A stretch of DNA of 6,388 nt from Phycisphaera sp. (GTDB lineage: Bacteria > Planctomycetota > Phycisphaerae > Phycisphaerales > Phycisphaeraceae): NCBI GenBank assembly GCA_029287335.1, contig JARFRI010000203.1, positions 1 to 6,388 on the forward strand. Reading direction: 5' to 3'. The notes below the pieces were generated by a model. The model was not told the DNA's origin and did no database searches. It saw only the letters and a list, made by a program, of their open reading frames with translations. Position numbers and translations under genes: made by a program. Positions 1-5,740 of the stretch are shown in pieces. The first letter of the stretch is position 1. Each line of letters opens with the position of its first letter.

Positions 1-2088
1 GCCCGCCTCATAGAGCGCCCGTGATGCGATGCGGTGTCCGCGGTCGGGGTTCTGCAGCGGAGCCAGTTCCACCAGCGCTTCATCGGGCTTGCCCATATCG
101 CGGTAGTTGATCGCCAGCTCTAGCCAGGCCTCGGTGCCGAAACGTTCACTGATCGCGCGGACCTCGTTGAGCGTTGCCGCCGCTTCATCATGTGAACCGG
201 CCAAGCGCTGGGCTCGGCCCTGCAACAGCATCGCGCGCTCTTTGGAAGCTTCGCCTTCGATCGCTGCGAGATACTTCAGCGCCGCTTTGGGCTCGCGCCG
301 ATTAATCAGTGTCTCGCCAAGCCAGAGCCGTTCGTCGTCGCTAAAGACCTCTGGCCCGCCGAGCTCTTGCATCTTCATGCGCGTCTCGTAGGCTCGGCCG
401 ATCTTGCCGTTGTCTGCATCATGCTGGGCGACGATCCGCATCGCGCTGAGCTTCGAAGGCTTGGCCAGCCCTTCACGCTCGACCGCATCCAGCAACAAAG
501 GCACCCCGCGGTCGCTGTCGCCCTGTGTCATGCGGATCAGCCCCTGCTCCAAGACGGACTCGGCACGGTACGGGTTGATCGGATGCTCGCGCGTCAGTCG
601 GCTGTGCGTCGCAAGGGCCTTGTCCAGGTCGCCGCTGTACCGCTGAGCAACCGCCAAGCGATACAACGCCTCCTGCTCGACCTCGGGCGTCCGCAGCGTG
701 GTGTCATCGATCTGCAAGACGCTCGATGCCAGGTCGATCACTTCCTGATGCTTACCCAGCGCAACGAGCAGTTCCATCAAACGGAAACCCGCTTGCAGCG
801 AGGTCGGCGATGGCTGATCGATCGTGCCGAGGTAGGTCTGGTAGTCCTTGGCGGCTGGTGCGATCTCGCCGTTGGTTTCGTAGAGGTGCGCTCGGCGGAG
901 CAAGGCCTGCTGGTAATACGGGCTGGACTTGCCGCGCTCGATGAACTGCGTCAGACGCGCGGCACCCTGTTCGACCTGCCCAGCTTTCGCGTCGGCAGTG
1001 GCCTGCAGGAACGCGACATCGACGGCCAGCTTCGTGTCGGGAAATCGCTTCTTGAGCGCGAAGATCGTGTCGCTCATCGCGTCGTACTGCTTGAGCTCGA
1101 ATTGGCTCATCGCGAGTTTGTAGAGCACTTTTTCCTGGATCGGCAGGCTGCCGGCCCCGCCGGAGACTTGTGCCAGCAGCTTGGCGGCTTGTGCGTGTTG
1201 GTCTTGCTCTTGGTAGGCCGAGCCCGCGAGGTAGTACGCGGGCAGGCGATCGGACACGGGCAGCGCATCGATCGCGTTGTTAAAGGTCTTCTGCAGGTCG
1301 TCGTAGCGCTCATCCGCAAACTGTGCCCAGAGCAGCCCCACGACGGCCGGGGCAAAGTGTGGCGAGCTCTGATACCGCGCGGCGACCGTGTTGTAGTAGC
1401 TGATCGCCTTGTCGTAGTCCCCTGCGTTGTAGCTCAGGTCGCCCGCAAACCGCGCGGCCTCCGGCGTGATCGCGTTGTCCTCGATCGTCAAGCAACGTTC
1501 CAGCGCCGCCAGCGCCTTGACGTTGTCCTTCATCAATGCACGAACCTTGGCCAGGTCCAGCAGGGCGCGAGCCTTCATCGGTGTATCAAGCTGGGCCGCG
1601 TCGGCCAGCGCGGTGGCGGCGGCGCCCATGTTGTCCGCGCCGCGGTAGGCCAGGCCCTTGAGATACAGCGCCGAGACCGCGACCTTGTCGTCGAGGTCTT
1701 CGGTCTTGATCTGTTCAAGCGGGCCGAGCGCTTCTTTGAATTTACCTTGATCGCTGAGCACCTGGCCGTGCAGGAGTTTGACCGCGTAGCCTGGCACAAT
1801 CGTAGGATCGGCGGCAGATTTGAGCAGCGTCGCCGCCTTGTCGTTCTGCCCGGTTTTGCGGTACAGCAGCGCGCGGTAATACTGCGCATCGCCGAGCTTC
1901 TCGCCGGCAGGGAACTTGCCGAGGTACTCATCGAACTCCGAAGCCGCCTCATCGACATCGCCACGCTGCAGCAGCTTGTAGGCAAACAAGAACTGTTGAT
2001 GCTCCGCGTCGGACTGGGCCAACGCAGCACTGGGCAGCATGGCTAATACGAACATCAGCATCAAGATCATTGGGCGTCGATTGAACAT
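1..2088 (-). CDS. Exported TPR-repeat protein, C-terminus beyond window
   Basis: The reading frame is open for 696 codons and runs off the left edge, so the C-terminus is missing. The start at 2088 is preceded by AAGGAG eight bases upstream, overlapping the exbD stop. Residues 1-25 form a signal peptide (NRR, then a Leu/Met-rich core, then ALA before Gln-26), so the mature protein should be periplasmic or outer-membrane associated. The rest is a helical solenoid of degenerate tetratricopeptide-like repeats. Examples are the helix pairs beginning near AQYYRALLYRKTGQNDKA, SALYLKGLAYRGADN, AARFAGDLSYNAGDYDKAI, EALYRLAVAQRYSGDLDKAL and TEAWLELAINYRDMGKPDEA. No enzymatic motif is visible. TPR proteins of this kind act as protein-binding scaffolds. 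Its place directly after exbB and exbD suggests it works with that proton-driven complex, perhaps as a periplasmic adaptor (inference). YbgF/CpoB-like and BamD-like proteins are far shorter, so orthology with them is unlikely. Confidence 0.88.
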   Translation of the reverse strand, partial: MFNRRPMILMLMFVLAMLPSAALAQSDAEHQQFLFAYKLLQRGDVDEAASEFDEYLGKFPAGEKLGDAQYYRALLYRKTGQNDKAATLLKSAADPTIVPGYAVKLLHGQVLSDQGKFKEALGPLEQIKTEDLDDKVAVSALYLKGLAYRGADNMGAAATALADAAQLDTPMKARALLDLAKVRALMKDNVKALAALERCLTIEDNAITPEAARFAGDLSYNAGDYDKAISYYNTVAARYQSSPHFAPAVVGLLWAQFADERYDDLQKTFNNAIDALPVSDRLPAYYLAGSAYQEQDQHAQAAKLLAQVSGGAGSLPIQEKVLYKLAMSQFELKQYDAMSDTIFALKKRFPDTKLAVDVAFLQATADAKAGQVEQGAARLTQFIERGKSSPYYQQALLRRAHLYETNGEIAPAAKDYQTYLGTIDQPSPTSLQAGFRLMELLVALGKHQEVIDLASSVLQIDDTTLRTPEVEQEALYRLAVAQRYSGDLDKALATHSRLTREHPINPYRAESVLEQGLIRMTQGDSDRGVPLLLDAVEREGLAKPSKLSAMRIVAQHDADNGKIGRAYETRMKMQELGGPEVFSDDERLWLGETLINRREPKAALKYLAAIEGEASKERAMLLQGRAQRLAGSHDEAAATLNEVRAISERFGTEAWLELAINYRDMGKPDEALVELAPLQNPDRGHRIASRALYEAG

Positions 2089-2093
2089 CGCAA

Positions 2094-2510
2094 CTACTCC
2101 TTGCCCACGCGGGACAGGCGGATGTCTTCCAGGCCGACCGCGTAAGCCGCATCCATAATCCGCGATTGCAGGCCAACCTTGGCCTCTTTATCGCCACGCA
2201 GGATCACGGGCTGATCGGTCGAGATCGCAGCAAGTTTGGTCAGTTCGCTTTCGAGTTGTTCCAACGGCACCAATCGCTCGCCAAGGAAGATTCGGCCCTC
2301 CTCGTCGTAGGTGATCACCACCTTCAACGCCTCGTTCGTCCCCACCTCGGCCGACTCGCTGGCGGGCAGACCCACATCGACCGACAACTCCTGCTCACGC
2401 ATTGAGTACGTGGACATAAAGAAGATCAGCAGTAAGAACAGCACATCGACCATCCCTGCCAAGGGCAGGACCGGTCGTACGCGTTCTCGGGATTCGGATG
2501 CAAAACCCAT
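2094..2510 (-). CDS. exbD: ExbD/TolR-family proton-channel subunit
   Basis: This 138-residue protein has the ExbD/TolR layout. It has a short basic cytoplasmic N-terminus (about 1-17), one transmembrane helix (about 18-36, MVDVLFLLLIFFM) and a periplasmic domain. Asp-22 at the start of the helix matches the essential proton-carrying aspartate of ExbD (Asp-25 in E. coli). The C-terminal part has the family pattern of a beta-rich stretch (VVITYDEEGRIFLGERLVPL), then VILRGDKEAKVG and the final GLEDIRLSR. With ExbB it should form the inner-membrane motor that converts proton motive force into work on a periplasmic partner. The gene lies 21 bases after exbB and 5 bases before the TPR gene, so co-transcription is very likely. 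The upstream AAAGGA is about 13 bases from the ATG, so the ribosome site is only moderate. TolR is the alternative name; no tol/pal genes are visible to decide. Confidence 0.93.
   Translation of the reverse strand: MGFASESRERVRPVLPLAGMVDVLFLLLIFFMSTYSMREQELSVDVGLPASESAEVGTNEALKVVITYDEEGRIFLGERLVPLEQLESELTKLAAISTDQPVILRGDKEAKVGLQSRIMDAAYAVGLEDIRLSRVGKE
2097..2102 (-). promoter_or_regulatory. Ribosome binding site for the TPR gene, inside the exbD 3' end
   Basis: AAGGAG on the minus strand codes the last exbD codons just before its TAG stop and lies eight bases upstream of the ATG at 2088. This fixes the TPR start over the later in-frame ATGs in the signal peptide, and it suggests translational coupling with exbD. 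Confidence 0.75.
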
Positions 2511-2531
2511 GTCTTCGTGCTCGTCCTTTAA

Positions 2532-3431
2532 TTAGTCACGTAGCGGCGGTCGGCCCACGTGCATCGCACTGACCGCGATGGGCTTCTCGTCACGCTTAAT
2601 GTGGTCGGCGATCATGTGGACCGCCTGCTCCGCATCGGCGAGTGTGCGCGTCGCGCGGGCCTTGGACAGCGAGTAAAACACCAGCGTCAAGATGCCTACG
2701 CTCAGGCCAAACAACGTCGTCGCCATCGCCTCGCCCACACCGCGCGAGAGGACCATCGCGTCGACCCCGCCCGACTCGTGCTCCAAGCCATAGAACGCCT
2801 TGATCATGCCCAGCACCGTGCCGACCAGCCCGAGCATCGGCGCGATGTTGCTGATGTCCGCCAGGTAGCTGACGCGGTTCCAGACGATGTCCGCCTGTCG
2901 TCGGCCCTCGGTATCGATCATGCCGAGCATGACCGTGTGGTTCTGTTTGTGGTTCTCAACGCAGCGCTGAACGATCGATGCGGCAAAGACGCCCCGAGCG
3001 CGTCGGCAGACATCGCCAGCCCGCTCATAGTCCCCACGGATCACCAGCTTCACCACCTCATCCACAAACCCGGGCGGCGCAAACGTTCGGCGGTTGATCG
3101 TCATCATGAAGTACAAAAAGAAGATCAGACCCAAAACCGACAACCCCGCGATGATCCCGTTGATCACCGGCGAGAACATAAACAGGTCACGGAACTTATA
3201 AAGCGGGTTGTCGCTGAGGTCGACTGGCGTGTTGTCGGGCTCAGCCGCAACGGGCGCAGCGGGCTGGGCCGATTCGACGCCCGCGCCTTCGTCAGGCGGG
3301 TCGGTGCTCTGGGCGTTCACCATCAGGGTCGCGCTAAAAGCCATCGCCAGCAGCACCACCATCAGCCCCAGCCGTAGCGGGGTCCGGTTCTTGTTCGGTT
3401 TTATCACGGTCACAGTCTGTACCATATCCAT
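2532..3431 (-). CDS. exbB: ExbB/TolQ/MotA-family proton-channel subunit with N-terminal signal sequence
   Basis: From the ATG at 3431 the protein has 299 residues. Residues about 18-40 are a hydrophobic signal-like helix ending at VNA-Q. A Pro/Ala/Asp-rich linker (about 41-75) follows, then transmembrane helix 1 (about 91-112), a long cytoplasmic section and helices 2 (about 195-213) and 3 (about 234-255). The family signature is clear: NIAPMLGLVGTVLGMIKAF, then GEAMATTLFGLSVGILTLV, including the conserved channel-lining threonines. With ExbD it should build a proton-driven complex in the inner membrane. Classical E. coli ExbB has no cleavable-looking N-terminus of this kind, so the secretory leader and periplasmic linker mark the longer subtype. 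The start is uncertain. A TTG at 3452 (306 residues) and an ATG at 3425 are in frame, and none has a Shine-Dalgarno sequence. The gene sits 67 bases after the bioB stop and heads exbB-exbD-TPR. Confidence 0.92.
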   Translation of the reverse strand: MDMVQTVTVIKPNKNRTPLRLGLMVVLLAMAFSATLMVNAQSTDPPDEGAGVESAQPAAPVAAEPDNTPVDLSDNPLYKFRDLFMFSPVINGIIAGLSVLGLIFFLYFMMTINRRTFAPPGFVDEVVKLVIRGDYERAGDVCRRARGVFAASIVQRCVENHKQNHTVMLGMIDTEGRRQADIVWNRVSYLADISNIAPMLGLVGTVLGMIKAFYGLEHESGGVDAMVLSRGVGEAMATTLFGLSVGILTLVFYSLSKARATRTLADAEQAVHMIADHIKRDEKPIAVSAMHVGRPPLRD

Positions 3432-3458
3432 AGGAATGATGACGCTAATCAAGCGGAC

Positions 3459-3491
3459 ATCATACTAGCGCTGGGGATCAACTGTTGGATC
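3459..3491 (-). promoter_or_regulatory. Possible exbB promoter with adjacent dyad
   Basis: Between bioB and exbB the minus strand has TATGAT (3464-3459), which matches five of six bases of the sigma-70 -10 consensus. It lies six bases before the TTG at 3452. The -35 region (about 3482-3487) is poor. An imperfect dyad, GATCAAC-T-GTTGGATC with one bulged base, covers 3476-3491 at the -35 position and could be an operator. The call rests on few bases, and read-through from bioB is equally possible. Confidence 0.3.
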
Positions 3492-3498
3492 GCCGGTC

Positions 3499-4662
3499 TC
3501 AGCCATCGATGATCGGCAGGGCCATCACCGATCCACGCTGACGCACCATCAGGCTGTTTGCCTCGGCCCCGATGCCCAACGCCCCCGCACCCGCACCCGG
3601 AGCAGCCTGAGGCGTCGCCTCGACCTCACGCTCGTCAAACAGGTGGATCTTCATCCCCAAGTCCGCCAGCATCTGGTGATCCTGCTTAGGCGTTCGGCCA
3701 AACGTCGTTAGATAATTGCCGATCAAAAAGCTCGATCCGCCGGCAAAGAACATCCAGCTCTGCATATCACGCAAAATCGTCTCACGGCCCCCCGCGATCT
3801 TCAATTCACGATCAGGAAGAATAAATCGGTAGATCGCCACGATCTTGAGCGCCTGCATCGGCTCAAGGTTGTCACGCTTGCCATGCAGCGGCGTGCCCTG
3901 GATCGCGTTGAGGAAATTGATCGGCACGACATCCGCGCCCAGTTCTTTCAACTCAAAGGCCATGTCCAATCGGTCTTCCCAGTCTTCGCCCAGGCCGAAG
4001 ATCCCGCCGGAGCAGATCGATAGGCCCGCCTCCTTTGCGATGCGGATCGTGTTGACACGGTCGTCGTAGCTGTGCGTCGAGACGACGTTGCCGAAGTGCC
4101 GTCGGCTGGTCTCAAGGTTGTGGTTGATCCGCTGCACGCCCATGTCCGCCAAGCGTTTGGCCTGGTCGGGCTTGAGCTCACCCAGCGTCGCGCAAGGACG
4201 AATCTTGCCGCCCTCGGCCGCCTCTCGAAAGAAAGGCTCCATCCAGTCCAGTTCTTTGTCCGTTGGTCCACGGCCCGAGTTCACGATGCCGAAGCTCGAC
4301 GCCCCGCTGGCCAACGCTTCCTCCGCCGCCGACTGCATCTCATCGACGCGCATCCGCGAGGGCTTCACATGTGTTTCGTAGTGCTTGGACTGGCTGCAAT
4401 AGGAACAATCTTCCGAGCAGCCGCCGACCTTGCCGGTGACGATCGAGCAGAACTTCGCATTGGCCCCGACGAAGTGCGTGCGGATCTTGTTGGCCCAGAA
4501 GAACAGGTCGTAAAGGTCGTTGCCTTGGAGTTGGGTTAGCTCGCGCGCCTGGTCGCGGGTCAGCGGCGTACCAGATAGCACCTGGATACCCAGTCGCATC
4601 GCGGTGTCGTTCATAAAAGCGCTGGCGGGCAGCGCGTCGGTGGTGGCAAGGGTGTCTGGCAT
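3499..4662 (-). CDS. bioB: Biotin synthase BioB
   Basis: BioB is a radical-SAM enzyme that inserts sulfur into dethiobiotin, the last step of biotin synthesis, in the cytoplasm. From the ATG at 4662 it has 387 residues (E. coli 346). The radical-SAM cluster motif CSEDCSYC lies at 82-89, followed by SQSKHYE. Further family blocks are CATLGEL (Cys-157), NHNLETS, CSGGIFGLGE (Cys-217), VPINFL, GTPL and AGGRE (Arg-293). In E. coli the [2Fe-2S] sulfur-donor cluster is held by Cys97, Cys128, Cys188 and Arg260. Three of these are present, but the first is Gly-125 (SSFGIVNSGRG, codon 4288-4290). A tail of about 40 residues rich in Ala and Gly follows residue 347. The start is debatable. An ATG at 4677 gives 392 residues. 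The further in-frame TTG at 4746 would read through a terminator and is rejected. Neither ATG has a Shine-Dalgarno sequence; 4662 is preferred because of the -10-like TATAAA before it. Family assignment is secure; exact cluster chemistry is not. Confidence 0.95.
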   Translation of the reverse strand: MPDTLATTDALPASAFMNDTAMRLGIQVLSGTPLTRDQARELTQLQGNDLYDLFFWANKIRTHFVGANAKFCSIVTGKVGGCSEDCSYCSQSKHYETHVKPSRMRVDEMQSAAEEALASGASSFGIVNSGRGPTDKELDWMEPFFREAAEGGKIRPCATLGELKPDQAKRLADMGVQRINHNLETSRRHFGNVVSTHSYDDRVNTIRIAKEAGLSICSGGIFGLGEDWEDRLDMAFELKELGADVVPINFLNAIQGTPLHGKRDNLEPMQALKIVAIYRFILPDRELKIAGGRETILRDMQSWMFFAGGSSFLIGNYLTTFGRTPKQDHQMLADLGMKIHLFDEREVEATPQAAPGAGAGALGIGAEANSLMVRQRGSVMALPIIDG

Positions 4663-4668
4663 CGCTTG

Positions 4669-4674
4669 TTTATA
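4669..4674 (-). promoter_or_regulatory. bioB: Possible bioB -10 element
   Basis: TATAAA on the minus strand lies six bases before the ATG at 4662. That places a predicted transcription start at or next to the start codon (leaderless mRNA). The region 17 bases upstream falls in the terminator T-tract and does not resemble a -35 box. If this promoter is real, bioB escapes the terminator just upstream. No biotin-repressor operator was recognised. The evidence is a short AT-rich hexamer in GC-rich DNA plus its position. Confidence 0.35.
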
Positions 4675-4688
4675 CATGGGCGAGCGAT

Positions 4689-4715
4689 AAAAAAAAAGCC
4701 GACGCGAGCGCCGGC
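4689..4715 (-). terminator. Strong intrinsic terminator after the small-protein genes
   Basis: Read on the minus strand, GCCGGCGCTCGCGTCGGC (4715-4698) folds into a seven-pair stem with one G-T pair and a CTCG loop. Nine T residues (4697-4689) follow directly. It begins 33 bases after the stop at 4749 and so ends the unit of small envelope genes. The T-tract stops only 11 bases before the first bioB ATG (4677), so it could also act on a transcript entering bioB. Confidence 0.9.
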
Positions 4716-4748
4716 CTTGAATCGGTTGGGATGACTGCGTCGGCAAGC

Positions 4749-5051
4749 TTACTTGCCAAAGATGTCCGCCATGCGGATACCCTGGATGGGTTCGATCTGT
4801 TTACGGCCAACATTGGGGGCGTAAACGACCAAGACGCCGGCGTTGTTATCAAGGACAAACAGCGACTCTTCGCCATCATCCTGACCACCGCGGGTCCGCG
4901 CGGTCATCATCGTAAAGGCGGGCATCGCAATCACCTGGTCGGCATGCGCGGCGTTGGGCGCGCTTTGTTGATCGACACGAACGACAAGGATCGCACAGAG
5001 CACAAAGGCCGAGGCAATCAGGCAGAAACAAGCGGTTTGGATACGATTCAT
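4749..5051 (-). CDS. Small signal-anchored protein of unknown function (paralog of the gene at 5116-5409)
   Basis: The protein has 100 residues and I do not recognise the family. The start at 5051 is chosen because GAGGAG lies seven bases upstream; in-frame starts further up lack support. Residues about 6-24 form a hydrophobic helix (three cysteines, no proper lipobox), followed by a polar Gln/Ala-rich stretch ending AAHA at 34-37. The protein is therefore either anchored in the inner membrane with its C-terminus outside or cleaved and exported. The C-terminal part reads like one short beta-rich unit: SLFVLDNNAGVLVVY, then RKQIEPI and MADIFGK. Asp-68, Gly-72, Asn-80, Lys-84, Glu-87, Ile-89, Ala-95, Asp-96 and Lys-100 recur at identical spacing in the upstream neighbour, so the two are probably diverged duplicates. 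It is the last gene before the terminator at 4689-4715. Confidence 0.8.
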   Translation of the reverse strand: MNRIQTACFCLIASAFVLCAILVVRVDQQSAPNAAHADQVIAMPAFTMMTARTRGGQDDGEESLFVLDNNAGVLVVYAPNVGRKQIEPIQGIRMADIFGK

Positions 5052-5058
5052 ATCAAGG

Positions 5059-5064
5059 CTCCTC
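5059..5064 (-). promoter_or_regulatory. Ribosome binding site deciding the start at 5051
   Basis: GAGGAG on the minus strand is followed by a seven-base spacer and the ATG at 5051. It overlaps an in-frame upstream ATG (5066), which therefore cannot use it, so the 100-residue form is preferred over longer versions. Confidence 0.75.
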
Positions 5065-5115
5065 ATGGGAGTGGGGTGTTTAGTTTGGTTACACAAAGGA
5101 TGAACGATCAACAGA

Positions 5116-5409
5116 TCAGCGTCCGCCGCCGGCGCTGCCCTTCTTAAGGTCGTCTGCGATCTCGCGCGTCCCGATGATCTCAACCTTCTTGTTGGCGCTG
5201 TTGACGGTGAAGCCGGCAACGCGACCGGTGCGGGTATCCATGATGTAGATGACCTGCTGCTGGGCCTGGGGCGTGTTGCCCGCGATCATCAGGTAGCTGC
5301 CGCCGCCGAGTTGTGCCTCGGCTTTGGGAACAGGGCCAAGCGTCAACGCGATGGCTGCGAGCAGCACCACGTTGAGCACGATCAGGACTGAGAGTGAGCG
5401 TCGGTTCAT
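5116..5409 (-). CDS. Small exported protein of unknown function (paralog of the gene at 4749-5051)
   Basis: The protein has 97 residues and I do not recognise the family. The start at 5409 has a near-perfect Shine-Dalgarno, GGGAGGT, ending five bases upstream. Residues 1-32 form a signal peptide: MNRR, a Val/Leu-rich core, then KAEA before Gln-33, so export across the inner membrane is expected. The mature part is only about 65 residues: GGGSYLMIAG, a Gln-rich turn, then VIYIMDTRTGRVAGF, NKKVEIIG and EIADDLKK. It ends in a Gly-rich tail (GSAGGGR). The hydrophobic strand, Asp-x-x-x-Gly turn and second strand resemble a single blade of a beta-propeller such as PQQ- or YVTN-type repeats (inference; one blade cannot close a propeller). 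It lies 58 bases after the small membrane gene and 64 bases before its paralog. All three probably share one transcript ending at 4689. Confidence 0.85.
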   Translation of the reverse strand: MNRRSLSVLIVLNVVLLAAIALTLGPVPKAEAQLGGGSYLMIAGNTPQAQQQVIYIMDTRTGRVAGFTVNSANKKVEIIGTREIADDLKKGSAGGGR

Positions 5410-5413
5410 GCTG

Positions 5414-5428
5414 GACCTCCCTAAGGTC
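5414..5428 (-). promoter_or_regulatory. Ribosome binding site within a small hairpin
   Basis: The minus strand reads GACCT-TAGGG-AGGTC, a five-pair stem with a five-base loop whose loop and 3' arm contain the GGGAGGT ribosome site of the gene starting at 5409. A second GACCT copy (5436-5432) offers an alternative 5' arm. The stem is short, so sequestration of the site is only a possibility. Confidence 0.3.
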
Positions 5429-5467
5429 TTCAGGTCAAAAATCAGGACATCGTTTGCTTGGTACGAC

Positions 5468-5680
5468 TTAGTCCTGGTGAGTTCGTTTCGGGGACATCAG
5501 GCAACCCAATACAACCAAAGCGCCAAAAAACAGGGCCAGCAAAAACGCTAACCATGATGCCGACTCCGGTGCGGACTCGACCGGCTCTTGGCCGATCTGC
5601 CCCAGTGTCGGCAACGCCGACATCATCAGTAAAGACGCTAGTGCGATACGCAAGGTTACGTTGTGAAGTGCCTTCTTCAT
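5468..5680 (-). CDS. Small signal-peptide plus membrane-helix protein, unknown function
   Basis: From the ATG at 5680 the product has 70 residues; an ATG at 5692 would add four. I do not recognise the family. Residues 1-28 look like a signal peptide: MKK, a hydrophobic core around LRIALASLLMMSALP, then a TLGQ end. A short acidic, Pro/Ser-rich segment (about 29-42) leads to one transmembrane helix (about 43-63, WLAFLLALFFGALVVLGCLM). The protein ends in a short basic cytoplasmic tail, SPKRTHQD. The expected topology is an external N-terminal stub with a C-terminal anchor. Neither ATG has a convincing ribosome site, but a good promoter (TTGCCG, 18 bases, TATGAT) would start transcription at the 5680 ATG, which is why that start is chosen. 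It is the first of three small envelope-protein genes on one likely transcript. Signal peptide and helix make a spurious ORF unlikely. Confidence 0.75.
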   Translation of the reverse strand: MKKALHNVTLRIALASLLMMSALPTLGQIGQEPVESAPESASWLAFLLALFFGALVVLGCLMSPKRTHQD

Positions 5681-5687
5681 ATAGAAG

Positions 5688-5717
5688 ATCATACGCCAAC
5701 ACGCCCACCTACGGCAA
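5688..5717 (-). promoter_or_regulatory. Sigma-70-type promoter of the small envelope-protein genes
   Basis: The -35 box TTGCCG (5717-5712, four of six consensus bases) and the -10 box TATGAT (5693-5688, five of six) are separated by 18 bases. Seven bases lie between the -10 box and the ATG at 5680, so transcription should begin at or within a base or two of that codon. This is the best promoter in the window and the clearest case for a leaderless mRNA. Confidence 0.5.
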
Positions 5718-5722
5718 TCGTC

Positions 5723-5733
5723 TAATCAGATTA
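5723..5733. promoter_or_regulatory. Short palindrome between divergent genes
   Basis: TAATC-A-GATTA is a perfect 11-base palindrome just upstream of the -35 box of the minus-strand unit, in the region shared with plsY. It could be a binding site for a dimeric regulator. It is short and single, so chance is not excluded. Confidence 0.25.
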
Positions 5734-5740
5734 CGTTGGG

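Noticed and set aside
367..2046. Long plus-strand open frame of 559 codons
   Set aside because: It lies antisense to the TPR gene, which has a signal peptide, a ribosome site and a repeat pattern. The plus-strand translation is rich in Arg, Val, Leu and Gln with no recognisable domain, as expected for the complement of GC-rich coding DNA.
2559..3377. Plus-strand open frame of 272 codons
   Set aside because: It is the complement of exbB, whose protein has clear family motifs. The antisense product is rich in His, Arg and Asp, without domain or membrane logic.
4072..4539. Plus-strand open frame of 155 codons inside bioB
   Set aside because: It is antisense to the highly conserved BioB core and shows no features of its own.
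4663..4746. Extended bioB N-terminus from the TTG at 4746
   Set aside because: The extension would translate the terminator stem and T-tract (giving RRSRRLFFY) and has no family similarity. The ATG codons at 4677 and 4662 are better starts.
5052..5219. Longer version of the protein ending at 4749, starting at 5219
   Set aside because: The added residues overlap the end of the upstream gene in another frame and are Arg/Ala-rich. The GAGGAG site points to the ATG at 5051.
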